Shown here piece after piece: positions 1 to 8,627 of a stretch of DNA of 64,000 nucleotides. The stretch is from positions 310,001 to 374,000 of the forward strand of contig CAYGAY010000001.1 of the NCBI GenBank assembly GCA_964347975.1, given 5' to 3'. The translations under genes were made by a program, and so were the position numbers. The notes beneath the pieces are model-generated. The model ran no database searches. It saw only the letters and a program-made list of their open reading frames with translations, and was not told the DNA's origin. The DNA comes from Bin87 sp964347975. Lineage in GTDB: Bacteria > Chloroflexota > Dehalococcoidia > Lucifugimonadales > UBA3495. Each line of letters starts with the position of its first letter. Within the stretch, counting starts at the first letter, position 1.

Positions 1-80
1 TTGAGATACCGACCGATCCGGATGAGATGCCCAGGCCGGCGCGCTTGGCCGAAGTGCAGGCGCCCGGATCTGCGGGGTAA
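1..80 (+). CDS. C-terminal fragment of an upstream protein (partial)
   Basis: An open frame enters from the left edge and ends at TAA 78-80, giving about 25 residues rich in Pro, Ala and Glu. It stops 5 bases before the DUF971 gene, so the two are probably co-transcribed. Known context: DUF971 proteins often lie next to, or are fused with, Mrp/ApbC-type P-loop ATPases, so an Mrp tail is possible. Too little sequence is present to identify it. Confidence 0.45.
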   Translation, partial: EIPTDPDEMPRPARLAEVQAPGSAG

Positions 81-85
81 CGGTT

Positions 86-424
86 ATGGCGACATATGAC
101 ACCATTAAGCCGTTGGACGTTGACATTTCGGGCAACGCGATCATCATCAACTGGGACGATGGGCACCGAGGCATCTACCCGCACCGGATGTTGCGGCTAC
201 GATGCCCCTGCGCGTCGTGCATTGAGGAGATGACCGGGAGGGCCCTGTTGGACCCGGACAGCGTGCCCCAGGATGTACGCGCGCTGGATCAGATGGCGGT
301 GGGGCAGTACGCGCTACAGTTTCTTTGGAGCGACGCGCACTACACCGGGATCTACACCTACCGAGCGTTGCGGGCGGCCTGCACCTGTATAGCCTGCAAC
401 GAGGCGCGGGCGGGCCGACCTTAA
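86..424 (+). CDS. DUF971 domain protein
   Basis: This 112-residue protein matches the small DUF971 family (the N-terminal domain of gamma-butyrobetaine hydroxylase-like proteins). Visible signs are the early stretch INWDDGH, the RLRCPCASC motif near residues 37-45, a central FLWSDAH segment and a second CTCIAC cysteine pair near the end. The clustered cysteines suggest metal or Fe-S binding; DUF971 proteins are linked to Fe-S carrier genes in many genomes. Its TAA (422-424) overlaps the TAA of the convergent FmdB gene within the palindrome TTAA. The biochemical role is not established. Confidence 0.8.
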   Translation: MATYDTIKPLDVDISGNAIIINWDDGHRGIYPHRMLRLRCPCASCIEEMTGRALLDPDSVPQDVRALDQMAVGQYALQFLWSDAHYTGIYTYRALRAACTCIACNEARAGRP

Positions 425-672
425 TTCGCCGGTTGGCCGGCGTCCGTCTCGCTCATTTCGTCGGCGGGTTGACTACCACGGAAAGTTTCGCCAGGGCGGT
501 TGCGAAGCTTGGGCGAAGTGAAGGTGTCCGACTTGAACGAGAAGTTGGAAATCTGTCGCGTGGCCGGCAGGTCACAGGATTTGCAATCGATAGGATCGTC
601 GGCGCGGGACACGGGACGGATGGATTCGAATTCGTTGCCACAGGACGCGCAACGGTACTCGTAGATTGGCAT
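421..672 (-). CDS. FmdB-family zinc-ribbon protein
   Basis: The protein opens with MPIYEYRCASCGNEFE and has a second CKSC pair about 22 residues later, the classic FmdB-type zinc ribbon. It is 83 residues, normal for the family, with a variable hydrophilic tail. I chose the ATG at 672 because a strong GGAGGT lies 4 bases upstream and the family begins MPxYEY; an in-frame start 5 codons earlier has no support. The family acts as a small regulatory or assembly accessory, but its job is generally unknown. It converges with the DUF971 gene, sharing the TTAA at the stops. Confidence 0.85.
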   Translation of the reverse strand: MPIYEYRCASCGNEFESIRPVSRADDPIDCKSCDLPATRQISNFSFKSDTFTSPKLRNRPGETFRGSQPADEMSETDAGQPAN

Positions 673-690
673 AGACACCTCCCACAAGGA

Positions 691-696
691 ATTATA
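691..696 (-). promoter_or_regulatory. -10 element upstream of the FmdB gene
   Basis: The minus strand reads a perfect TATAAT here, about 18 bases before the start codon at 672. The predicted transcript start leaves room for the GGAGGT ribosome site. No good -35 was found at the usual spacing. Confidence 0.4.
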
Positions 697-745
697 TCCT
701 AACGCAATTTTACACTGGCCGTTAAGGACAGGCAGGAACGGAAGA

Positions 746-1876
746 ATGAGCGATCAAGTTGCGGATGTCGTAATAATTGGCGGCGGGGCGGCGGGCTGCG
801 CTGCGGCGTACTACCTGGCCGAAAACGGGATTAAGGCGACCATCATTGAACGAGACGGCGTCGCGCAAGCTGCGTCGGGATACAACGCCGGCGGACTGAA
901 CCCGTTGGAGGGGCATGGTTGGCCAGAGCCGCTGCAACCGATGGCATTGCAGTCATTCCGGTTGCACCGGGAGCTATGGGAGACGTTGCCCTCGGAGACC
1001 GGAATAGAATATCACGGGAGGATCACATCCATCCTCAAGGTGGCGCTGGATGAAGAGGAATTGGCCGAACTGCGGGAGACGTTGGAAGTTTTCAACAACG
1101 CTCCGGAGCCCGGCTTTTTGGCCGAGTGGCTGGAGCGAGAGGATGTTCTGGCTCTCGAGCCGCGATTGACTGGCGAAGTCATTGCCGGCGTCCGGGCCGT
1201 GGGCAACGGCGCTTTGGACGGGATGGAATTTACCCAGGCGCTGGCGGCCGCCGCCGAAAACCGGGGAGCGCGATTCGTCACGGGAAGCGCGGTGGGATTG
1301 CGCGTGGGCGAAACGGGTATTGAGTCGGTGGTTACCAGCGATGGTGAGATACCGTGTGGCGCTTTGTTGATCGCCGCCGGCCCGTGGTGCCGTACCGCCG
1401 AGCAGTGGTTAGATATCGCGATTCCCGTTGACCCATTGAAGGGGCAAATCATCCGGGTGAAACCCAACGGGCCCGGTTTGACCTACGAACTCATTGGCGG
1501 CGGGAGCTCCATGTATGACAAGACTGACGGTCTAATCTGGTGCGGTTCCACTGAAGAAGACGTTGGGTTCGACCTGTCGCTGACCGAAGAGGCGCGGGCG
1601 AGCATTATGCAGAGGGCGGTGCGACTGGTGCCATCCCTGGCCGATGCGGAGGAGGTACTGCATACTGCGTGCCTGCGTCCGGTCACGCCGGATTGGCTGC
1701 CTGTTATAGGACAGGCGCCGGGTTGGGAGAACGTGTACATCTGCACGGGTGGGCAGAAGAAAGGCATTCTTCTGGGGCCGGCCATGGGGAAGGGGATTGC
1801 AGAGATTATTGCCTCTGGCAATACAGAGATCAGTTTGAAAGGATGCGAGCCGGAGCGGTTCGGCGGCAGATCCTAG
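746..1876 (+). CDS. FAD-dependent oxidoreductase (DAO family)
   Basis: A 376-residue flavoprotein of the D-amino-acid oxidase / glycine oxidase superfamily. The N-terminal FAD-binding fold shows VVIIGGGAAGCAAAYYL (dinucleotide motif at residues 12-17) followed by an acidic residue at the end of the second strand (IIERD). The C-terminal segment (GQKKGILLGPAMGKGIAEII) is the usual second FAD contact. Such enzymes oxidise secondary or primary amines of amino acids, giving a keto/imino acid and reduced flavin; the substrate cannot be read from sequence. The next gene begins within a few bases, so the two may be co-transcribed. Confidence 0.85.
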   Translation: MSDQVADVVIIGGGAAGCAAAYYLAENGIKATIIERDGVAQAASGYNAGGLNPLEGHGWPEPLQPMALQSFRLHRELWETLPSETGIEYHGRITSILKVALDEEELAELRETLEVFNNAPEPGFLAEWLEREDVLALEPRLTGEVIAGVRAVGNGALDGMEFTQALAAAAENRGARFVTGSAVGLRVGETGIESVVTSDGEIPCGALLIAAGPWCRTAEQWLDIAIPVDPLKGQIIRVKPNGPGLTYELIGGGSSMYDKTDGLIWCGSTEEDVGFDLSLTEEARASIMQRAVRLVPSLADAEEVLHTACLRPVTPDWLPVIGQAPGWENVYICTGGQKKGILLGPAMGKGIAEIIASGNTEISLKGCEPERFGGRS

Positions 1877-1902
1877 TGAGCAGGTTCGCCTTGGGACAAG
1901 TG

Positions 1903-2448
1903 ATGACTGCGCCGAACGATAACCGCGACCCTTGGGAAACCCGTACCGGTATTCTGAACATCCCGACCAGGTTGATCCGCTGGTTTTCCAGCTTCTTCAC
2001 CGCGGTTTGGCTTATACTTACTGCCATAACCAGTTACAACAGTGTCAGTATCCATACTGGGCTGAGCTGGGATGGGCAGATCGTAGGAATAGTTACAGCG
2101 GGCGCGCCCAACATCGGCTTTGCCCTGCCAATCGCGTACATCTTTACGGAGGCAATCGACATGGTGTTCGGAGCATGGTATCGGCAGCGCACTCGGGAAA
2201 GGGCACGGAATGAGGGGCTAGCCGAGGGACTAACTGAAGGGCGAGCGGCAGGGCGAGAGGAAGGCCGCACGGAAGGCCGCACGGAAGGGCGAGAGGAAGG
2301 CCGCACGGAAGGCCGCACGGAAGGCCGGCATGAGCAACAAGAGCGCTGGCTGCAATGGCTTGAGCGACGACAGCAGGCCGAAGCGAACGGCTTGCCCTTT
2401 GACGAGCCACCACCCAGCCTCAACGGAGAGCATCCAACGCAGGAGTAA
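1903..2448 (+). CDS. Two-helix membrane protein with EGRx tandem-repeat tail
   Basis: I chose ATG 1903 (181 residues); a GTG at 1876 that overlaps the previous stop by one base is an in-frame alternative. Two hydrophobic segments (about residues 20-45 and 55-85) are followed by a charged tail in which ten four-residue units, mostly EGRT or EGRE, run back to back. The C-terminus is hydrophilic. The repeat is probably helical or disordered; similar EGRE repeats occur in unrelated proteins, so it does not identify a family. It ends 5 bases before the CoA-transferase gene. I do not recognise the protein. Confidence 0.6.
   Translation: MTAPNDNRDPWETRTGILNIPTRLIRWFSSFFTAVWLILTAITSYNSVSIHTGLSWDGQIVGIVTAGAPNIGFALPIAYIFTEAIDMVFGAWYRQRTRERARNEGLAEGLTEGRAAGREEGRTEGRTEGREEGRTEGRTEGRHEQQERWLQWLERRQQAEANGLPFDEPPPSLNGEHPTQE
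2212..2331 (+). repeat. Tandem 12-bp coding repeat (EGRx x 10)
   Basis: Ten degenerate copies of a 12-bp unit close to GAAGGCCGCACG lie end to end inside the preceding membrane-protein gene. The central copies are identical, so slippage could change the copy number while keeping frame. Confidence 0.8.
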
Positions 2449-2453
2449 AGATC

Positions 2454-4736
2454 ATGACGACGAACGGCACATCGGGCGCATTGCGCGATATTCATGTGGT
2501 GGAGTTCGGGCAGTACGTGCCCGGGCCGATGCTGGGAATGCTGCTGGCCGACCAGGGGGCGCACGTTATAAAGGTGGAGCGGCCCGAAGGTGATCCGGCC
2601 CGGTCGGAACCGGCGTTTGCCACCTGGAACCGGGGCAAGCGGTCGGTGAGGCTGGACCTGAAGACCGACGCGGGACGGGAGAAGGCCCGTCAGTTGGTTT
2701 CCCGAGCCGACGTGGTGATTGAGAATTTCCGGCCCGGCGTGGCGGAACGGTTGGGCATAGGTTACGGTGACCTTTCGGCTGGCCATCCCGGTCTGATTTA
2801 CTGCTCGCTGCCGGGTTACGGAGAGGAACATCCCAGCCGAAACGAGCCGGGGTGGGATCCGGTCATTAGCGCAGAAACGGGTTTTTATCCCGAAACCGGC
2901 GAAAGCGGCGGTGAGCCGTTGTTCACCGCGCTACCTATCGCCAGCACGTTTTCGGCGTTGTTGGGATCAGTTTCTGTCGCCATGGCGATTAATGCGAGGG
3001 ACCAGACCGGGAAGGGACAACGTATTGAGGTGCCGTTGCACTCGGCCATGTTCACCGCTATGGGCAGCCGCATCATCAAGTTCAACAACTACGAGTACGT
3101 TGACCAGTTCGACTTTCCTCGCGCTGTGATGTCTCACCCGTATGAGTGTGCCGACGGACGGTGGGTGTACCACCACGGGATGTTCGAGCGGTTTGCGCGG
3201 CAGACGCTGACGGCTGCGGGGCGAACGGAATGGATCGACGAGGTAGCGCCATTGTTCGGCCGGCCGGTGGATCCGGACACGTTGACGCTGTGGGAAGAAC
3301 GGTTCGCCGAGATGTTCAAGGAACGGACGGCGTGGCAATGGGAAGCGGACATCAACGCCCAGGGGGGCGCGTGTACCGTGTGCAAGACGGTTGACGAATG
3401 GCTGGTTCATGAACACGCCGTTTCCAGCAAGATGGTAGAGGAAGTTGAAGATACCGAACGAGGACGGATGAAGCAGCCAGGGGTGCAGGTGAGGTTGCGT
3501 GGGACGCCGGGAAAGATACAGGGCTCTGCGCCGCGATTGGGTGAGCATACCGACGAAGTGCTGGCCGAATTGGAAACGGTGAGCGCGCGGCCTGTTACGG
3601 CCAACGGACATGCTGACGTCACGTCGGCTTTGCAAGGGATTCGGGTGCTTGACCTGTGCATAATCCTCGCCGGGCCCACCTGCGGGCGGACGCTGGGCGA
3701 GTTCGGAGCTGATGTCATCAAGATTGACGACCCGACGCGCATCCTCGACCCGGTGGGCTACATCGACGTGAACCGGGGCAAACGCAGCATTATGCTGAAC
3801 CTCAAAACCGAGGAAGGACGCGAAGTATTCTGGAAGTTGGTAGAGAACGCGGACGTGATCGTGGAAAACAACCGGAAGTCGGCAATGGAGCGTCTCGGCT
3901 TGGGTTACGAAGCCGTCAAGAAGGTGAAACCGGACATTGTGTACGCGTCGCTGAATGCTTTTGGGTACGATGGGCCGTGGTCGGAGCGGGCCGGTTGGGA
4001 GCAGTTGGCGCAAGGAACCAGCGGGATGCAGGTGCGTCGGGGCGGTCGGGGCGGCAAGCCGATGCTGGCGCCCTACGCGGTGAATGACTACGGCACGGGT
4101 CTGATGGGGGCTTATGCGGTCGCGCTGGCTCTGCACGAGCGGAACCGGACGGGCAAGGGGCAATCGGTGGATAGCGGGTTGGCGCTGACAGCGGGAATAC
4201 TGCAATCGCCCTATTTCCTCGACTACAAGGGATACCAGAGGTCGGATATCGAAGGTCTGGACGCCCGCGGTTACTCTAACCGTTCGCGACTGTACCAGGC
4301 CTCGGACGGATGGCTGTACCTGCATTGTCCGGACGGCACAAGTTTCGGGGCGATGCTGGTTGAAATGGGCATCGATCCAGAAGGCGCTGACACGGACATG
4401 GTCGCGTCGGCCATAGCCGGCGACACCATCGAACGCTGGATGCAGCGGTTGCGCCCTCGCGGCGTATCGGTTACGCCGAATCTGACCATGGAAGATTACC
4501 GGAACGACCCGGTGGTGCGGAACGCGGGGTTCATCCAGACACGGGACCACATGGTTTGGGGCAGCGTGGACCACTCCGGCACGACGGCTAGATTGTCGGC
4601 TACGCCGCCGCGTTTGGGTGCGCCCGCGCCTTATTTCGGCCAACACACCGATGAGCTTCTGGCGGAAGCGGGATATTCGCCGGCGGAGATTGAGGCGTTG
4701 AAAGCGTCGGGAGCCGTGAGTACCGCAGCGCCGTGA
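2454..4736 (+). CDS. Tandem two-domain family III CoA-transferase (CaiB/BaiF)
   Basis: The 760-residue protein carries two full CaiB-type domains in one chain, about 1-380 and 392-745, each opening with a conserved (I/L)xVx(E/D)L-type strand and ending with LGxHTDExL. Family III enzymes move CoA between carboxylic acids through an aspartyl-CoA anhydride and work as interlocked dimers; a usual subunit is about 400 residues. By eye, the catalytic Asp is present in domain 2 (D545 in AVNDYGTG) but replaced by Ser in domain 1 (S164 in LPIASTF). The fused chain may thus be a pseudo-homodimer with one working site. Substrate unknown. It starts 5 bases after the previous stop. Confidence 0.85.
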   Translation: MTTNGTSGALRDIHVVEFGQYVPGPMLGMLLADQGAHVIKVERPEGDPARSEPAFATWNRGKRSVRLDLKTDAGREKARQLVSRADVVIENFRPGVAERLGIGYGDLSAGHPGLIYCSLPGYGEEHPSRNEPGWDPVISAETGFYPETGESGGEPLFTALPIASTFSALLGSVSVAMAINARDQTGKGQRIEVPLHSAMFTAMGSRIIKFNNYEYVDQFDFPRAVMSHPYECADGRWVYHHGMFERFARQTLTAAGRTEWIDEVAPLFGRPVDPDTLTLWEERFAEMFKERTAWQWEADINAQGGACTVCKTVDEWLVHEHAVSSKMVEEVEDTERGRMKQPGVQVRLRGTPGKIQGSAPRLGEHTDEVLAELETVSARPVTANGHADVTSALQGIRVLDLCIILAGPTCGRTLGEFGADVIKIDDPTRILDPVGYIDVNRGKRSIMLNLKTEEGREVFWKLVENADVIVENNRKSAMERLGLGYEAVKKVKPDIVYASLNAFGYDGPWSERAGWEQLAQGTSGMQVRRGGRGGKPMLAPYAVNDYGTGLMGAYAVALALHERNRTGKGQSVDSGLALTAGILQSPYFLDYKGYQRSDIEGLDARGYSNRSRLYQASDGWLYLHCPDGTSFGAMLVEMGIDPEGADTDMVASAIAGDTIERWMQRLRPRGVSVTPNLTMEDYRNDPVVRNAGFIQTRDHMVWGSVDHSGTTARLSATPPRLGAPAPYFGQHTDELLAEAGYSPAEIEALKASGAVSTAAP

Positions 4737-4752
4737 ACCGGAGAGATTGGGG

Positions 4753-5298
4753 ATGCCATTCACGCCGTTTCACATGGGTCCGGCTTTGGTGGCCAAGGCC
4801 GTAATGGGGCGTCATTTCAGTGTCCCGGTGTACGCATTCACCCAAGTAGCTATAGACAGTGAAGTGCTGGCGGGTTTTCCGTTTCGCGGCGATTTGTCAT
4901 ACCACAAGGTAATGCACACCCTAGCGGGTGGAACGGCGGCGGCCATTTTGGCCTTGGCGATGTTGCGTCCGGTAATCGATCCGGCAGCGCGGCTGTGGAA
5001 CCGTTTCACCAGATCCAAACCCGGCGCCGTCTGGCACATGGAGTCACAGATCTCGCCGACTGCCGCGGTTTTGTCTGCCTTTGTGGGCGCATGGGGTCAT
5101 GTGCTGCTCGACGCGCCAACGCATTCACACATGGAGCCGCTAATTCCATTGGCCCGCGGCAATCCGCTCAACGGATTGGTCTCCAACAAACAGGCGATGT
5201 TCTGGTGCGTCGGTTTGGCGGCAATAGGCGGCGGCTTGATATTAGGGCGTTCGCTGGCGGCTCAGTCCGGTCCAGCATCAGACCGTCGAGCACGCTAA
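4753..5298 (+). CDS. Integral membrane protein, metal-dependent hydrolase-like (YdjM/DUF457-type)
   Basis: Starts MPFTPFHMGPAL, an opening shared by membrane-bound metal-dependent hydrolase-like proteins, with further His and Asp residues (YHKVMHTLAGG; WGHVLLDAPTHSH) that could bind metal, spread among about four hydrophobic segments. I chose ATG 4753 because it matches that opening; an upstream TTG at 4747 is possible. Family members are poorly characterised and a hydrolase function is only by analogy. It lies 16 bases after the CoA-transferase on the same strand. Confidence 0.6.
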   Translation: MPFTPFHMGPALVAKAVMGRHFSVPVYAFTQVAIDSEVLAGFPFRGDLSYHKVMHTLAGGTAAAILALAMLRPVIDPAARLWNRFTRSKPGAVWHMESQISPTAAVLSAFVGAWGHVLLDAPTHSHMEPLIPLARGNPLNGLVSNKQAMFWCVGLAAIGGGLILGRSLAAQSGPASDRRAR

Positions 5299-5392
5299 AA
5301 CCGATTACGCCGCAGGGCAGGCACATATACGCGACATCAAATGCGATTGCCTTGGATTACGCTGGCATCCTGATGCAAACAGTCGCCGCCCG

Positions 5393-5401
5393 TGCTAGAC
5401 T
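5393..5401 (+). promoter_or_regulatory. Extended -10 promoter candidate for the CysRS fusion gene
   Basis: TGCTAGACT forms an extended -10 about 31 bases before the start codon at 5433, leaving room for the GGAGG site at 5421-5425. No convincing -35 is visible. Confidence 0.35.
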
Positions 5402-5432
5402 TGCGGCATCTGCTCCTGCGGGAGGTAGCGGT

Positions 5433-7643
5433 ATGTTGCGCGTTTATAACACCCTGACGAAGAAAGTCGAGGAAATTCATTCCATCACGCCTGGAAAAGT
5501 GTCGATGTACACGTGTGGGCCGACGGTGTACCGGTATGCCCACATTGGAAACCTTCGCACTTATCTAATGGCGGACTGGATACGACGGATTCTGATAGCC
5601 GATGGGAACGAGGTGTACCACATCAAGAACATTACCGACGTGGGACACATGCGGCAGGAACTGGCGGAGGCCGGCGGCGACAAGATGATCATGGCGGCCC
5701 TCGCTGAAGGGAAATCCCTCCAGGAGATCGGCGAATTCTACGCTGACGTGTTCTGGCAGGACGAAGAGCGGATCAACATTCTGCCGGCCCACGTTTTCCC
5801 CTGGGCGTCCCACCACATTCCCGAAATGCTGGAGATGGTCGGGACGTTGATGAATAACGGCGCAGCCTACGAGGCCGGCGGGAACATTTACTTTGATGTC
5901 AACAGCTATCCCGAATACGGCAAGCTGTCGCGCAACTTCGGCGGCGACTTGCTGGAAGGCGTCCGCGCGGAAGCCGACCCCCTGAAACACGACCCGCGAG
6001 ACTTCACGCTGTGGAAAGCGGCCGAGCCGGGACGGGACGTGAAGTGGGACAGTCCGTGGGGTGAGGGGTTTCCCGGATGGCACATCGAATGCTCGGCCAT
6101 GGCCCACAAATACCTGGGTGAACGGTTCGACATCCACACGGGCGGGGTGGACAACGTATTCCCGCATCACGAAGACGAGATTGCCCAGAGCGAGGGGGCT
6201 TTTGGCGGGCAGCACGTGAACTACTGGGTGCATGGGCAGCACCTGCTTGCGGATGGAGCCAAGATGGCCAAATCGGCGGGCAACGTTTTCCTCATTGAAG
6301 ACCTTGCATCCCGGGGGTTTGACCCGCTGGCGTTCCGTTACCTCTGCATGACGGTGCGGTACCGGCACCGGATGAACTTCACGTTCACGTCGCTGCGGGC
6401 AGCGGAGAAGGCCCTGACTGGATTGCGGAACCGGATCTGGGTGTGGCGAAATATGGGAGGCAACGGATCCGGCCACCACGCGCTGACCGGCGACGGTGAG
6501 ACCTGGAGCGGGAAGTTCTGGGATGCAGTGCACAATGACCTGGATCTGCCCACCGCGCTCGCGGTCACCTGGGACATGGTTCGCTCCGAATTGCCACCGT
6601 CGGACAAACTGGAACTTTTGCTGGACTTCGACCGCGTGTTCGGACTTGATTTAAGCCAGGTGCCGGAGCGGTATGAAATTGGGTCAGCGAACAGCGCGGC
6701 CATCGCGCGGCGCGCCGCTCTTCGGGAGCAGGCCGCCTACGCTGACGCGGATCTGATGCGGGAAGAAGTTATAGCCAGCGGCATGGTGGTGGAAGATACC
6801 GGGACTGCCACGCGGGTCCGTCCACAGACCCACCTGGAGTTGCAGGAAGCCAAATGGTCATCGGTTTCCGCTTCCCGGGAAGTTCCGTCATTGTTGGACG
6901 AACCTGACGTTTACGAATTTTCCTTCGTGATCAACGCGTACGACTACGTTGATGACGTGCGCCGCTGCGTTGAGGCGATATTGCGGCATTCCGGCGGAGC
7001 ATCGGTTGAGATCGTCGTGGTGGATAACGGTTCCACCGACGGGACGGGAGACTACCTGGAAGGCGCTCAAGCCGAATACGCCAATATGCGGGTCATCCAC
7101 TGTGACCACGTAGTCGGGGACGCCGCCGGCAAGAACATCGGGTTGAAGCAGGCGCGGGGACGCTACGTCGTGGTTATGGACGCCTCAACCGAGGTGATCG
7201 GGGATATATTGGCGCCAGTGGCAGAGCAGCTGTCCGACAGCAGCATCGGGGTATTTGGGCCCTACGGACTCACCACCGACGATATGCAGCACTTCCACGA
7301 GGAAGTGGACCGGGGCGACGCGGACGCGATGCAGGCGTATTGCATGGCCTTCCGGCGGGCCGACCTGCGGACGGTTGGGTTGATGCACGAATCGTTCCGG
7401 TTCTATCGGAACCTGGACATCGACTATTGCTTCCAGTTCAAGAACGCCGGTTACCGGGTGGTGTGCGACAGTGGGATGCCGCTGGTGAGGCACGAGCACC
7501 GGCAATGGGAGGAGTTGGAGGAGAACCAGCGCGACGAGCTGAGCCGGAAGAACTTTGGACGTTTCCTGAAACGGTGGGGCAACCGGCCCGACTTGTTGAT
7601 TAACCCCGACGCGCGGGGGTTTGATACCGGGTTCAGACACTGA
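5433..7643 (+). CDS. cysS: Cysteinyl-tRNA synthetase fused to a family 2 glycosyltransferase
   Basis: The first ~462 residues are a complete class I CysRS: CGPTVY with zinc ligand C28, HIGN at 37-40, zinc ligands C220 and H245/H246 with E247/E249, KMAKS at 277-281, and the usual C-terminal helical region ending near residue 462. It charges tRNA-Cys. After a ~30-residue linker comes a GT2-like domain (about 493-736) with VVDNGSTDGTGDY (529-541) and VVVMDAST (579-586), where the second Asp of a DxD motif is not obvious. A CysRS is normally ~460 residues, so ~275 are extra in the same frame. Start ATG 5433 has GGAGG 7 bases upstream. The glycosyl acceptor is unknown. Confidence 0.88.
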   Translation: MLRVYNTLTKKVEEIHSITPGKVSMYTCGPTVYRYAHIGNLRTYLMADWIRRILIADGNEVYHIKNITDVGHMRQELAEAGGDKMIMAALAEGKSLQEIGEFYADVFWQDEERINILPAHVFPWASHHIPEMLEMVGTLMNNGAAYEAGGNIYFDVNSYPEYGKLSRNFGGDLLEGVRAEADPLKHDPRDFTLWKAAEPGRDVKWDSPWGEGFPGWHIECSAMAHKYLGERFDIHTGGVDNVFPHHEDEIAQSEGAFGGQHVNYWVHGQHLLADGAKMAKSAGNVFLIEDLASRGFDPLAFRYLCMTVRYRHRMNFTFTSLRAAEKALTGLRNRIWVWRNMGGNGSGHHALTGDGETWSGKFWDAVHNDLDLPTALAVTWDMVRSELPPSDKLELLLDFDRVFGLDLSQVPERYEIGSANSAAIARRAALREQAAYADADLMREEVIASGMVVEDTGTATRVRPQTHLELQEAKWSSVSASREVPSLLDEPDVYEFSFVINAYDYVDDVRRCVEAILRHSGGASVEIVVVDNGSTDGTGDYLEGAQAEYANMRVIHCDHVVGDAAGKNIGLKQARGRYVVVMDASTEVIGDILAPVAEQLSDSSIGVFGPYGLTTDDMQHFHEEVDRGDADAMQAYCMAFRRADLRTVGLMHESFRFYRNLDIDYCFQFKNAGYRVVCDSGMPLVRHEHRQWEELEENQRDELSRKNFGRFLKRWGNRPDLLINPDARGFDTGFRH

Positions 7644-7683
7644 CGACACAGCCGCCATTTGTCCACATTGGATCGGACGATAC

Positions 7684-8070
7684 ATGACTACCACGTTAAT
7701 CCAGGGTCAGGCTGGCGAAATTTTCGCAGACGCCCGCCAAGTTCACGCCCAGGCTCTCGAACGCCTTGAACATGGGGACATTCGCGATGCTGCTGAGAAG
7801 GCTTGGTGCGCCACCAAGCGGGCCACCGACGCCCTCATTCTGGCCCTTATCGGCGAAGAGCCTGGGCCAACCGGTTTTACCAGCGATTGCCTCGACGACC
7901 TGGTTGCCTCACACCGCGCAACCAACTCCTTACAGAGGCGATATTACAGCCGTCTCAGCCAGTTGCATGGCGCCTGTTTCTACACCGGCGCCTGCAATCA
8001 GCATACGGAGCGCCGCATCCGGGAAACCGCGGCCTACATCGCCGACGCCGAGGCCCTTGCCGTCCGGTAG
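7684..8070 (+). CDS. HEPN/PaREP1-like helical protein
   Basis: A 128-residue, mostly helical protein with the pattern A..RLEHGDIRDAAEKAWCATKRATDALI, typical of the PaREP1/HEPN-like families in which a small helical bundle follows an 'A-x-G-D-x-x-x-A-A-E' motif. No clear Rx4-6H catalytic motif of HEPN RNases is evident, so nuclease activity is not implied. Three similar proteins occur at 42.2 kb and 46.6-47.3 kb. It starts 40 bases after the CysRS fusion and may share its transcript. Function unknown; the assignment is by pattern only. Confidence 0.55.
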   Translation: MTTTLIQGQAGEIFADARQVHAQALERLEHGDIRDAAEKAWCATKRATDALILALIGEEPGPTGFTSDCLDDLVASHRATNSLQRRYYSRLSQLHGACFYTGACNQHTERRIRETAAYIADAEALAVR

Positions 8071-8106
8071 GCGTCGGAAACGGGTTTGAACCCGCCCCGG
8101 TCGTCG

Positions 8107-8520
8107 TTATCCCGGTTCCAAGTCCCGCTCCGGTATCTCATGCCAATGCACCAGCCCGCCGGCGATGGCGTGGGCGATTTCCGGGTCGTTGCGGACGCTG
8201 GCGATGGCCGGACGGGACGGCTGGCCAGTGAAACGGGTGAGGAATCCGGTGTTGCGGATGGCGCGGCGAGTATCCTGACGGTTGGCGGTGTAGGATATTT
8301 CCATGCCAGAGAGGTCGGCACTTTGCACTAGAGACACCAGGTCGCCAACTGTCAGGGTGCGGACATAGGTCAGGCCCATCCGCATGGCGATAAGCGCGGC
8401 GCGGCGCGGAAGTCCGTTACGGGCCCATATGCCTATAATCTGGCGCAGGCTTTGACGGGCCGCCGCATCCTCGCGCGCCTTGATGTGTGCCTGGCACTGC
8501 ATAGTGCTGCGGGTATCCAT
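8107..8520 (-). CDS. Hypothetical protein
   Basis: A 137-residue open frame with a basic N-terminal half and no membrane segment. A possible helix-turn-helix-like stretch (LRQIIGIWARNGLPRRAALI) follows the start, but I do not recognise a family. No clear ribosome site precedes the ATG at 8520; a second in-frame ATG is at 8502. It converges with the HEPN-like gene. Coding is supported mainly by length and by lack of a better frame here. Confidence 0.45.
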   Translation of the reverse strand: MDTRSTMQCQAHIKAREDAAARQSLRQIIGIWARNGLPRRAALIAMRMGLTYVRTLTVGDLVSLVQSADLSGMEISYTANRQDTRRAIRNTGFLTRFTGQPSRPAIASVRNDPEIAHAIAGGLVHWHEIPERDLEPG

Positions 8521-8607
8521 CGTATCGTTAGTTCGTTCTGCAATTGTACGTTTTGCTACGCCGAGTTTTACGCAGTGAACGACATCTGTCAGCTGTGATG
8601 GGAGCGA

Positions 8608-8627
8608 GGGCGAATGATTATTCGCCC
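8608..8627. repeat. Palindrome GGGCGAAT-type (copy 1)
   Basis: GGGCGAATGATTATTCGCCC is an almost perfect 20-bp inverted repeat. The stop codon of the fibronectin-III gene (8618-8620) lies inside it. Related copies are at 9402-9424 and 61741-61762. Confidence 0.75.

Noticed and set aside
2967..4763. A 598-codon antisense open frame opposite the CoA-transferase
   Set aside because: It is rich in Arg, His and Pro as expected from reading GC-rich coding DNA backwards, has no domain, and the sense strand has an obvious family.
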